Shown here: positions 1 through 6,065 of the stretch, in pieces
Layout: every line of letters begins with the position of its first letter
Numbering within the stretch: the first letter of the stretch is position 1
Assembly (NCBI GenBank): GCA_900546875.1
Contig: URET01000057.1
Coordinates: 1-6,442 of the forward strand
Source: an uncultured Eubacteriales bacterium
GTDB taxonomy: Bacteria; Bacillota; Clostridia; Christensenellales; CAG-314
Length of the DNA stretch: 6,442 bases
Reading direction: 5' to 3'
The notes under the pieces: generated by a model
Seen by the model: the letters and a program-made list of their open reading frames with translations, nothing else
Databases searched by the model: none
What the model was told of the DNA's origin: nothing
Program-made: the position numbers and the translations under genes

Positions 1-16
1 CAACGCCAGGCCCAAG

Positions 17-81
17 AAAGTTTTGCATTTACGAACACCACAAGATTTGTTCCAAAAAAATCTCACAAAGTGTTGCACTTA
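17..81. repeat. Short imperfect direct repeat in left-edge non-coding DNA
   Basis: Two 15-bp copies at 17-31 and 67-81 differ at 2 positions and start 50 bp apart (AAAGTTTTGCATTTA and AAAGTGTTGCACTTA). They lie in AT-rich DNA in which no gene is recognisable. Short open frames that enter from the left edge all close within about 150 bases and resemble nothing I know. The repeat could be a binding site pair or chance similarity in AT-rich DNA. Confidence 0.4.
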
Positions 82-103
82 GTTTGACAATTCATTTTAT
101 AAT
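73..103 (+). promoter_or_regulatory. Promoter-like boxes, possibly non-functional
   Basis: A perfect TATAAT lies at 98-103. A perfect TTGACA lies at 84-89, but the spacer between them is only 8 bp, far below the 16-18 bp that sigma-A needs. An alternative -35, TTGCAC at 73-78, gives a 19-bp spacer. The boxes face the relic lipoprotein reading frame that begins about 70 bp downstream, so this may be its decayed promoter. AT-rich sequence produces such hexamers by chance, so confidence is low. Confidence 0.3.
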
Positions 104-171
104 AAAACAGTTAAAAGTCATTATAAGGAAATGTACGCAGTATGCATAATCTATTTTCGAGGTAAGTATAA

Positions 172-282
172 AAAAAGGTAATATTGATAATTTCCGTGAT
201 CATACTCGCGGCGTCTGTGATCCTTGCCGGGTGCACGGGCGACGACGAAACAGATATTATCCGAACGATATCCGATCTGAAC
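172..282 (+). pseudogene. Possible relic of a lipoprotein gene 5' end
   Basis: From 172 the plus strand reads KKVILIISVIILAASVILAGC followed by TGDDETD. This is a textbook lipoprotein signal: basic n-region, hydrophobic core, and L-A-G-C lipobox with the Cys codon at 232-234. However, the frame has a stop (TAA, 169-171) just before the lysines, and no ATG is in register. The first possible start, TTG at 184, would leave out both lysines and has no ribosome binding site. A GAGG at 159-162 followed by ATA at 168-170, where an ATG would be expected, suggests a lost start codon plus a small indel in the A7 run at 170-176. The frame soon enters the terminator of the converging kinase gene and then runs antisense to it, so at most about 37 codons remain. 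A chance resemblance cannot be excluded. Confidence 0.35.
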
Positions 283-283
283 G

Positions 284-316
284 AAAAAACGCCCGGGAAT
301 CTGATCCCAGGCGTTT
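284..316 (-). terminator. Rho-independent terminator of the CMP kinase-like gene
   Basis: Read on the minus strand, the 12-bp stem AAACGCCTGGGA (316-305) pairs with TCCCGGGCGTTT (298-287) around the 6-nt loop 304-299, followed by a T run (289-284). The only non-Watson-Crick position (309/294) is a G-U pair in minus-strand RNA but an A-C mismatch in plus-strand RNA, which indicates the direction it serves. It begins 10 nt after the kinase stop codon. Confidence 0.9.
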
Positions 317-325
317 GCTTTTTCA

Positions 326-877
326 TTATTTTTTATATGTCTGCAAGCCTTCCATTATCAGCGAAGCGGCTTCTTGAGGCGAAATATCGGTGGTATCGAT
401 CACTATATCAAAGTTCGACATATCATCGCAATCGGCTCCGTAAAGCATCCGGAATCTCCTGACTTCGCTCTGCCTTCTTGAAACAAGAGCTTTTTCCGCT
501 TCTTTCAGATCGGAATAGGTTTCGTTTTGACGAGCGGCGCCGGTCAGGACTCTTTTTGCGGCCTCCTCGGGATCGACTTTCAGAAACACTTTATAGCTCT
601 CGGGTATAAAAAACCACGCAAGCCGCGAATCAAAAACCACGTTTTCTCCTTGTTTCCTTTTTGCTGTTTCCATACACGCACTGTCGATGATCTTGTCGGC
701 ATTGCCTGTGTGCTCTATAAGATAAGCGTTATACTCTTCGACAGTCATGTTGTGGTCAGCAGCCATTTTACGAAGCATAGTGCCTGTATTGAAGACTTCG
801 AAACCGTATTTTTCTTTAAGTATTGCGCATACCGTACTTTTTCCGCTGCCAAGCATGCCCGTAACAGTAATAAACAT
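326..877 (-). CDS. Cytidylate kinase-like P-loop NMP kinase
   Basis: 183 residues. The N-terminus MFITVTGMLGSGKST carries a Walker A loop (GMLGSGKS, residues 7-14). The order of later segments fits the short cytidylate kinase family found in archaea and many Firmicutes: a nucleotide-binding segment FNTGTMLRKMA, the strand VVFDSRLAWF in the place of the usual GRLA motif, an Arg-rich lid-like region (about 110-140, RRQSEVRRFRMLYG), then DDMSNFDIVIDTT. Members transfer phosphate from ATP to CMP or dCMP in the cytosol. The substrate here is inferred from family pattern, so no gene symbol is given; another small-molecule kinase of this fold is possible. The frame stays open upstream to an ATG at 1135, but the start at 877 is preferred because GGAGG lies 4 nt before it and the extension lacks any kinase feature. 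It follows the surface-protein gene by 284 bp and ends at a strong terminator. Confidence 0.75.
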   Translation of the reverse strand: MFITVTGMLGSGKSTVCAILKEKYGFEVFNTGTMLRKMAADHNMTVEEYNAYLIEHTGNADKIIDSACMETAKRKQGENVVFDSRLAWFFIPESYKVFLKVDPEEAAKRVLTGAARQNETYSDLKEAEKALVSRRQSEVRRFRMLYGADCDDMSNFDIVIDTTDISPQEAASLIMEGLQTYKK

Positions 878-881
878 TGAT

Positions 882-886
882 CCTCC
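882..886 (-). promoter_or_regulatory. Ribosome binding site fixing the kinase start
   Basis: GGAGG on the minus strand, 4 nt before the ATG at 877. The alternative in-frame ATG at 1135 has no comparable site, so this motif decides for the 183-residue product. No clear sigma-A promoter was seen between 878 and 1161, so the kinase may depend partly on read-through from the surface-protein gene. Confidence 0.75.
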
Positions 887-1000
887 GCAAATAAACGGCG
901 TTTTTTCGTTCCCGATAAAGCTCGGCCGCGCCGTACAGATGAATGCCGCCGAAAACGGCACAACGGTAAACGTATCTTTGCCCGCCTTTTCGCAGTATAC

Positions 1001-1097
1001 ATCAAAGCCCGGCGTTATCCGGCACAGCGGCAAATGTTCTGCTTTTACCTGATCGTAGGTTTTTTGATCAAGATCAGGCGTTATCCGGCGCAGCGGC
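1001..1097. repeat. Direct repeat flanking an inverted repeat in the 878-1161 spacer
   Basis: The segments 1001-1031 and 1067-1097 are imperfect direct copies 66 bp apart; a 21-bp core (1011-1031 and 1077-1097) differs at a single base. Between them, CCTGATC (1048-1054) and GATCAGG (1072-1078) form a 7-bp inverted repeat. The rest of the 284-bp spacer holds no recognisable gene, and I see no intrinsic terminator for the upstream surface-protein gene. Because the period is a multiple of three, the minus-strand reading repeats a peptide pattern (PLRRITPDLD and PLCRITPGFD), in frame with the kinase. Confidence 0.6.
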
Positions 1098-1161
1098 GCG
1101 TTCCGAGTATCCCATACCATGTGCACGGCAGACAATTAATATCCTGCTTGTCCGAACGCGA

Positions 1162-4100
1162 TTATTTTTTCCAGATAAATACCCATGTCACGATGCAGCA
1201 GCCGCCAATAAGCAAACCTGCAAGCAGCAGAATTACCCATACGGGGAAATCGTCGGGTTCCTGAGCTGGACCGGGATCGACGGGATCCACCGGGTCAACG
1301 GGGTCCACAGGCACAACGGGATTATCTGTCGGTGCGATTATGGCGTACTGTGAAAGATGCGAAACATTGAAGCAAAGGTACTCTCCTTCAACAGTGGCAT
1401 ATACGTCCGTAACGCGGTTATCTGCATCCACATAAACGATCTTGAGCCCGTCGACGCCGCGAAGCACTTCGGGAATTTTAATACGCACCTGAGCGGGGCC
1501 CTCAAGCTCCACTTCGACCGACGAATCGAATTCGTTGAAAAGGCGCATATCGTATACCTGCTTGACTTCATAATTACCTATGTACTTTACGATATTCACA
1601 TTGATATCGTAAGCTCTGTCGGTGATGTCCACAGGTTCGACAAGGAAGCGCGCGTTAGGGTCTATCCCGCTTGATGATGTAATCAGAGCGAGAGGTTTTT
1701 CACCTTTTTCGTCGGTGGAAACCGAAGCTTTTTTAACGACGATCTGTCTTTCGTACTCTCCCACAAGCTCGTAATTCAAGTTGTTGTACACGCTGGTCCT
1801 TATCGTATAATAACCGGGCTCGAAAATCTCATTGATGCTGTCGTAGCACTCGCCTATGACCTCCTGCGTGGAATTGTCGACTATGGTTATTTTTATGATA
1901 ACGTCGTCTCCCTCCACTACGCCGTCGGGTTTGACCTCGATATCTATGGGATTCTCTTCATCATAAACGTAACTGAAGGTCCCGTCGAAATCCGGATTGA
2001 AATCGACAGTGATTTTCCGGGAAGTAATGGTGATCTGAGCTTTCATCGGGTCAATGGGATAATAGTTTTCGGGCGTTGCAAGAACGAATTCCGCCGTGAC
2101 CTCATGCAGTCCCGCACGCGAAACGCCGTTGTTATGATAAACGACCGACACTCCTTCGGGCAGACTGCCCGTTATAAAAATACTGTGCGCACTTCCGTCG
2201 TACTCGAAAGTCGCATTGTCAAAAGAAATGTCCGTCAAAGAAATTATGCCTCTGTTTACCGTCACTTTTATTTTGAGGTATTTATTTTCGTAATTGACAG
2301 GATCGGCATTATAATAGGCATCATGCTCGAAGGTCCCTGCAGAAAGCAGCGTATTCGGGTTCGCCCAGTAAAAATCGTGGGAAAGATTCACATCCTCGAG
2401 AGTAAGGTCCTTTGTGTAAACGGCAGTCACGGCGCTGTGAGTTTTTTCGTCGTACACGGCCTTTGCGATATTGAAAGTTATATAGACTTCTTTATCGAGA
2501 TAATTGAGTTTATCGGCGTTATATTCGGCAAGAAAATTCTGTCCTTCGCCTGCGTGCACATCCATGACGTATCCGAGGGTGAAGTTCTCTTCAAGAAGCC
2601 CTTGGAGATAGCCGGTGTTTATGCCATAGAAATAAGTCGTCGATACGGCAGGATGCAAAGCTTCTTCGTCCGTATACTCGGCCTTGCTCACCGCTATGTT
2701 TTCGATAAAGGTATAAAACTCCGAACTGGAATTCAGCTCTATACGAACGCTGCGAGTGATCGTTCCTTCAAAGGGCGAATTGAACATGAAACATCCGTAT
2801 TCCTCGCTTCCCAGGTAAATTATTTTGAAATCCTCGATATCGAGTTCTTCTTCTTTGCCGTCGTTGAATACCTGTTTTACGATAAGTCCCGTAAGATCAA
2901 GCGTTTCAAAAGCTTTGTAATGCATCACGTCGGGATTTTGAGCAACATATATGCTCTCAATGGTTATTTCGTACACAAAAAGAGAAATTTTGCCGTCGGC
3001 CTCGATATAATTCAGAGTATCTTCGGGAACAAAATGCCAATTGTAGTCCCAGCTGACTCCTACCTTCTTTTCCTGTCCGGGCACAAGGTATATATTTCCT
3101 TTCGTATCCCCTGCAGAGAGTTGGAGCTCCACTAAGTCAAGATCCATGTTTGCGTATATTTTCCCTTCAAAATAAGGATTTACGATAGGCACGGCGGCAA
3201 GCACCGTTACCTTTACGGTAAGAAAATAGTCGTTGTAATTAGTAGGATCGCTGTTATATACGGCGTTATACTCCTTCTTTACACAGGCGTTAAGAGCAAG
3301 CCCCGGAGAGGTCCATGAAAAACCTTCGTCAAGCTTGACGGCATAGAGCGTGATACCCTGAAAATAGGTAATCTCCATGTCGCGATGCGTTTTACCAAGG
3401 TAATCGGCCTTTTCAACGTAAACGACAGCCTTGTCTCTCATTTCAAGGTAATTTGCCGTATCGCGAGGCGTGAAAATAAATTCATACTCTCTGCCTCCGC
3501 TTCCCGTTGCAGACAAAGAAGAATCGGGGTATACCCACGAGTATCCCTCCGGCAACGCAATATCGCCAAGTTTTATCCCCTCGAAATATACCACGGGATC
3601 AGTCTGCGGGATCCTGTAGACCGGATCTACCGCCTTGGCAATCTTCACCGTGACATACTCGCTCGTCACACTTTTAGATAACGTGCCGTCCTTTACCGTC
3701 ACGCGGCAGAAATACACCCCCGACTGACTCACATTTGACAAAGTGATGCTCTGCGTTGTTCCCACCGGGATATTTGAAGTCTCCTTCTTGAACCACGCAT
3801 ACTCAACTATGGACGCACCGTGTGTCACCACGGCGGTAAGAGTGACTTTATCTCCGTAAGTCACGGAGTTGCCTGTGGAAGAAATGGAGACCACGGGATT
3901 TTTGAATTCCCAGATCGCATAGAGAGTAGTGTCATCCACTATACGGGTATTTACAAAGTCAAAACCGCCCGTTCTGTCGTAAACGTCGGTTGACCAATGA
4001 ATAAATTTATACCCCGCACGCACAGGCTGCGCCGGCTCTTCTGCATACTCTCCTTCCCTCACCTGCTGATTCTCCACACTGCCCGAAGCTCCGTTGAGCT

Positions 4101-5235
4101 CAAATCTGACCGTGTAGATATTGGGATATACATCCACCGTAACCGGATCGTTTTTCATCACGATCTGCTGAGGATAATAGTGCTGAACAGCAGACTCGCT
4201 TGAAGGAGTCTTGAAAAGCCACTTATCCGAAGGAAGATTCATACCGGTCGGCTTATTCGCACCGTAAAGAGTCACCATTTTGCTGGCTGTGAGCCTGTTG
4301 TCCTCCACGGTTACTTTGGACTGCCCGACTGCGCTTGTGGCTGCATCCGTTCCGCCCTGAGCAAGCACATCCCTGTTATAGTAAACATTCGTTACAGAAA
4401 CGCCCGTATTGTTCTGATAATAGTTTCTTCCGACTATCGCGCCTCTCGGCGAAGATCCGGTAACGATGGAAATATTGAAACAATTATTTATATTGCCGTC
4501 GTTGCAGCCGGCGATCCCGCCTACGATTATTGCCCTCTGACAAGCTATTGTACCGGCGTTATAGCAGTTTGAAACAACGCTGACGCCGACGGAATCGTAC
4601 CCGACATAACCGGTTATTCCGCCTGCATATGAACCGCTCGCCTTTATCACGGCCTTATTATAGCAGCTTTCTATTTTCGATCGCCCGGTCACCGCCCCGG
4701 CAATCCCTCCGACAAACTGATCGCCTTCTATATACCCGCTTTCAATGCCGATATTTTTGATCGTACCGTTTTTGACATCACCGAAAAGCCCGACATAAGC
4801 CGAACTTCTCTGAATATACAGATTGCTGACGGCATAGCCGTTTCCGTCGAAAACACCGCTGAAATAATAATCGACACCGCCGTAAGAGGTGCCCAGAGGC
4901 AGGAAGTTATACCCTCCCCAAACTCCCGAGACGGAATCATATCTTCCGCCCATATCTATGTTTGCGGTCATTTTATAATATTTATCGTAATAATACTCAC
5001 TGTTGACGGAATTGATCAGCTCGGATAAAGTGAATAAATCATCGCGCGTTGCAATAAGATAAGGAGAACTCTCGGTGCCGCTCCCGGAAAAGGGCGCGGT
5101 CACGCTGAAAGAAGCGTCGGCATTATAAGCCGTTGCCGGCTGCGCAGACGTTTCCTCTCCCGTAGATATCGCAACAAAAGCAAACACCGCCATCATAATG
5201 GCAAGCGTTATTCTTACGATTTTATTTAATGCCAT
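1162..5235 (-). CDS. Large modular cell-surface protein (GLUG, InlB B-repeat, Ig-like/MBG-like, C-terminal membrane anchor)
   Basis: 1357 residues. A signal peptide covers about 1-32 (MALNKIVRITLAIMMAVFAF..., cleavage near TSA or ATA). Residues 51-290 form a GLUG-type beta-solenoid region with repeated G-L-F-G, G-G-I-A-G and G-G-I-T-G cores and N-C-Y/F-N turns. Residues 374-443 are an InlB B-repeat (YTVRFELNGASG ... GYKFIHWST ... LYAIWE). Residues 446-535 are Ig-like (YAWFKK ... SGVYFCRVTV). Residues 536-1075 hold several beta modules of about 70-90 residues, including a Big_3-like one at 757-835 and an MBG-like one at 997-1075 (FEYDGSAHSI). A conserved-looking terminal domain (1171-1305) ends in SHLSQYAIIAP. 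Then come a Pro-Val-Asp linker (1306-1329) and one membrane span (about 1330-1355) ending in WKK. There is no LPXTG motif, so anchoring is by the membrane span. The start at 5235 is chosen over in-frame codons up to 5370 because GAGG precedes it by 6 nt, it begins the signal peptide, and the promoter lies downstream of 5370. The role, probably adhesion or envelope interaction, is inferred from architecture; no catalytic motif is visible. Confidence 0.9.
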   Translation of the reverse strand: MALNKIVRITLAIMMAVFAFVAISTGEETSAQPATAYNADASFSVTAPFSGSGTESSPYLIATRDDLFTLSELINSVNSEYYYDKYYKMTANIDMGGRYDSVSGVWGGYNFLPLGTSYGGVDYYFSGVFDGNGYAVSNLYIQRSSAYVGLFGDVKNGTIKNIGIESGYIEGDQFVGGIAGAVTGRSKIESCYNKAVIKASGSYAGGITGYVGYDSVGVSVVSNCYNAGTIACQRAIIVGGIAGCNDGNINNCFNISIVTGSSPRGAIVGRNYYQNNTGVSVTNVYYNRDVLAQGGTDAATSAVGQSKVTVEDNRLTASKMVTLYGANKPTGMNLPSDKWLFKTPSSESAVQHYYPQQIVMKNDPVTVDVYPNIYTVRFELNGASGSVENQQVREGEYAEEPAQPVRAGYKFIHWSTDVYDRTGGFDFVNTRIVDDTTLYAIWEFKNPVVSISSTGNSVTYGDKVTLTAVVTHGASIVEYAWFKKETSNIPVGTTQSITLSNVSQSGVYFCRVTVKDGTLSKSVTSEYVTVKIAKAVDPVYRIPQTDPVVYFEGIKLGDIALPEGYSWVYPDSSLSATGSGGREYEFIFTPRDTANYLEMRDKAVVYVEKADYLGKTHRDMEITYFQGITLYAVKLDEGFSWTSPGLALNACVKKEYNAVYNSDPTNYNDYFLTVKVTVLAAVPIVNPYFEGKIYANMDLDLVELQLSAGDTKGNIYLVPGQEKKVGVSWDYNWHFVPEDTLNYIEADGKISLFVYEITIESIYVAQNPDVMHYKAFETLDLTGLIVKQVFNDGKEEELDIEDFKIIYLGSEEYGCFMFNSPFEGTITRSVRIELNSSSEFYTFIENIAVSKAEYTDEEALHPAVSTTYFYGINTGYLQGLLEENFTLGYVMDVHAGEGQNFLAEYNADKLNYLDKEVYITFNIAKAVYDEKTHSAVTAVYTKDLTLEDVNLSHDFYWANPNTLLSAGTFEHDAYYNADPVNYENKYLKIKVTVNRGIISLTDISFDNATFEYDGSAHSIFITGSLPEGVSVVYHNNGVSRAGLHEVTAEFVLATPENYYPIDPMKAQITITSRKITVDFNPDFDGTFSYVYDEENPIDIEVKPDGVVEGDDVIIKITIVDNSTQEVIGECYDSINEIFEPGYYTIRTSVYNNLNYELVGEYERQIVVKKASVSTDEKGEKPLALITSSSGIDPNARFLVEPVDITDRAYDINVNIVKYIGNYEVKQVYDMRLFNEFDSSVEVELEGPAQVRIKIPEVLRGVDGLKIVYVDADNRVTDVYATVEGEYLCFNVSHLSQYAIIAPTDNPVVPVDPVDPVDPVDPGPAQEPDDFPVWVILLLAGLLIGGCCIVTWVFIWKK
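1273..1311 (-). repeat. 9-bp coding repeat for the Pro-Val-Asp linker
   Basis: Four consecutive Pro-Val-Asp triplets and a final Pro just before the membrane span are encoded by a degenerate 9-bp tandem repeat of the type GTGGACCCC/GTTGACCCG. Such proline-rich, negatively charged linkers usually carry a surface domain across the cell wall. Copy number in short coding repeats of this kind often varies between strains; that is family knowledge, not seen here. Confidence 0.8.
2248..3630 (-). repeat. Diverged repeat modules inside the surface protein
   Basis: At least three protein modules share the ending pattern Y-N-x-D-x-x-N-Y followed by an alternating beta strand: YNSDPTNYNDYFLTVKVTV (module coded at 3193-3405), YNADKLNYLDKEVYITF (2458-2730) and YNADPVNYENKYLKIKVTV (2248-2457). 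Two of these plus the module at 3406-3630 share a preceding segment of the type GFSWTSPGLALNA, YSWVYPDSSLSAT or FYWANPNTLLSAG. Each unit is about 70-90 residues. Intervening segments at 682-835 of the protein diverge more. The pattern fits duplication of one Ig-fold-like unit followed by divergence; I do not match it to a named family with confidence. Confidence 0.65.
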
Positions 5236-5241
5236 TTTTTT

Positions 5242-5245
5242 CCTC
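5242..5245 (-). promoter_or_regulatory. Ribosome binding site of the surface-protein gene
   Basis: GAGG on the minus strand is separated from the ATG at 5235 by six A residues. It lies just after the second leader hairpin and looks unpaired. It decides for the start with the signal peptide rather than the in-frame ATG codons further upstream. Confidence 0.8.
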
Positions 5246-5251
5246 GCGTAT

Positions 5252-5297
5252 GTGAAGGTTTCCCCCTGACCTCCACGGCTTTCTCCTACTAAAAGCC
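5252..5297 (-). promoter_or_regulatory. Two abutting stem-loops forming the mRNA leader
   Basis: On the minus strand GGCTTT (5297-5292) pairs with AAAGCC (5282-5277) around a 9-nt loop. The very next base begins a second hairpin, GTGGAGGT (5276-5269) with ACCTTCAC (5259-5252), 8 pairs including one G-U, also with a 9-nt loop. The predicted transcription start, a G 7 nt after the -10 box, is the first base of hairpin one, so the mRNA would begin double-stranded. By analogy with 5' stem-loops such as that of ompA this could stabilise the message; a regulatory role is also possible. Confidence 0.6.
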
Positions 5298-5303
5298 ATA
5301 GTA

Positions 5304-5333
5304 ATTTTACCACAGACTTTGAAATCATGTCAA
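5304..5333 (-). promoter_or_regulatory. Sigma-A-type promoter of the surface-protein gene
   Basis: The minus strand reads TTGACA (5333-5328), 18 bp, then TAAAAT (5309-5304). The -35 is perfect and the -10 differs at one position. The predicted start near 5297 gives a leader of about 62 nt before the ATG at 5235. This promoter makes the surface-protein gene independent of the Nudix gene upstream. Confidence 0.8.
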
Positions 5334-5353
5334 GTATAATTACTTGTCTTTTC

Positions 5354-5379
5354 AAATACCGCAATATCATGCGGGATTT
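5354..5379. terminator. Possible terminator between the Nudix unit and the surface-protein promoter
   Basis: A 10-bp stem with one mismatch, AAATACCGCA (5354-5363) and TGCGGGATTT (5370-5379), encloses a 6-nt loop. On the plus strand it is followed by T-rich sequence (ATTTTTCCGTTTTT); on the minus strand only by TATTTG. Its place just upstream of the -35 box suggests insulation of the two transcription units. The T run favours the plus direction, where no gene is apparent, so the role is uncertain. Confidence 0.4.
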
Positions 5380-5477
5380 TTCCGTTTTTCGACTTAAAGT
5401 ATTTTATGAGTTTCCTTTTATCAGCCTAAAGCGCCGGAAAAGAATTAATGTTTCCGACCGAAATTACAGTAAGAAAA

Positions 5478-5544
5478 CAGCCCTGACGGCCGTGAGGGAT
5501 ATAAATATTATATCACATAAAGCTCTCACGGCTACTCGGGTGCT
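5478..5544. repeat. Composite inverted repeat downstream of the Nudix gene
   Basis: The outer arms GCCGTGAG (5489-5496) and CTCACGGC (5525-5532) are perfect over 8 bp. Inside lies GATATAAATATTATATC (5498-5514), a perfect 7-bp inverted repeat with a 3-nt loop. Outside the main stem, CCC/GGG (5481-5483 with 5538-5540) can add a third helix after an internal loop. On the minus strand the structure is followed by CTGTTTTCTTAC, so it may terminate the Nudix transcript, about 50-110 nt after its stop. It could also be a short non-coding mobile or repetitive element. The remainder of 5336-5591 holds nothing recognisable. Confidence 0.5.
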
Positions 5545-5591
5545 AAAAATATTCGGTCCGCACCGCAGACAGATTCTGCAAATCCCTCCGT

Positions 5592-6047
5592 TCACATATC
5601 ACAGCGGCATTTCTTTTCTACAATGTCTCCCGCGCGCAAAAGAAATTCTTTGTCCGCGGCGCACAGCTCGAGAGACATCGCCTGCCTGAGTGTGACCCAT
5701 CTCATCTCTTTGTGCTCGAGAGCACGAATAGCTTCCGGGTCCGCCTGCACGAAAAAAAAGCTGACAAGAATGCTCCCTTTCTGCTTTCTGCCCGATATAT
5801 CGGCAACATGCTCTTCCACGACGACATCCGCACCCAGCTCTTCTTTACATTCCCGCACAAGCGCCTCCCGGGTCGACTCTCCTTTTTCTGTCTTGCCGCC
5901 CGGAAATTCCCACAGCAGAGCGTCAGCCTTGCTCTCGGGCCGCCTGCAAAGCAAAAACCTGCCGGTACTTATATCCGTGATCACCGCCGCGGCAACGACA
6001 GCGTAAACTCCCGCACTGCCGCATTTGTCGGCAACTTCATCCTTCAT
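5592..6047 (-). CDS. MutT-like Nudix hydrolase
   Basis: 151 residues, a usual length for the family. The Nudix box is complete: G51-x5-E57-x7-R65-E66-C-x-E69-E70-x-G72, with E66, E69 and E70 as the expected metal-binding glutamates; the position after RE is Cys where an aliphatic residue is common. The preceding LWEFPGGK and the later EHKEMRWVTLRQAMSLEL...AADKEFL are typical of the MutT group, which hydrolyses 8-oxo-dGTP or related nucleoside triphosphates to monophosphate and pyrophosphate in the cytosol. The exact substrate is not readable from sequence; (d)CTP or another nucleotide is possible, so mutT is not assigned. The start at 6047 has GGAGG 7 nt upstream. It follows the broken small gene by 18 nt, suggesting a former operon, and lies about 300 bp ahead of the next gene, which has its own promoter. 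Confidence 0.92.
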   Translation of the reverse strand: MKDEVADKCGSAGVYAVVAAAVITDISTGRFLLCRRPESKADALLWEFPGGKTEKGESTREALVRECKEELGADVVVEEHVADISGRKQKGSILVSFFFVQADPEAIRALEHKEMRWVTLRQAMSLELCAADKEFLLRAGDIVEKKCRCDM

Positions 6048-6054
6048 ACAAAAT

Positions 6055-6059
6055 CCTCC
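6055..6059 (-). promoter_or_regulatory. Ribosome binding site of the Nudix gene
   Basis: GGAGG within GGGAGG on the minus strand, 7 nt before the ATG at 6047. It lies in the 18-nt gap after the stop codon of the frameshifted small gene. No good promoter was found immediately upstream; AGTTTTGCGCTG...TATCAT near 6082-6112 is a poor match. Confidence 0.8.
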
Positions 6060-6065
6060 CGCCGT

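Noticed and set aside
184..462. A 92-residue plus-strand lipoprotein starting at TTG 184
   Set aside because: The start lacks an RBS and cuts off the lysines of the signal. Beyond about 282 the frame passes through the kinase terminator and runs antisense to the kinase gene, so an intact 92-residue gene is not credible; only a relic is reported.
745..1005. 86-residue minus-strand open frame overlapping the kinase 5' end
   Set aside because: It is in a different frame from the P-loop kinase, has no RBS and has a low-complexity basic composition; it is a shadow.
2104..3135. Long plus-strand open frame (343 codons) inside the surface-protein gene
   Set aside because: It is fully antisense to a gene with clear domains, signal peptide and RBS. 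Its translation has no recognisable motif and it has no RBS-promoter context, so it is a codon-bias shadow.
5236..5370. 45-residue N-terminal extension of the surface protein from ATG 5370
   Set aside because: It would lie upstream of and across the promoter, and it precedes a proper RBS, ATG and signal peptide at 5235.
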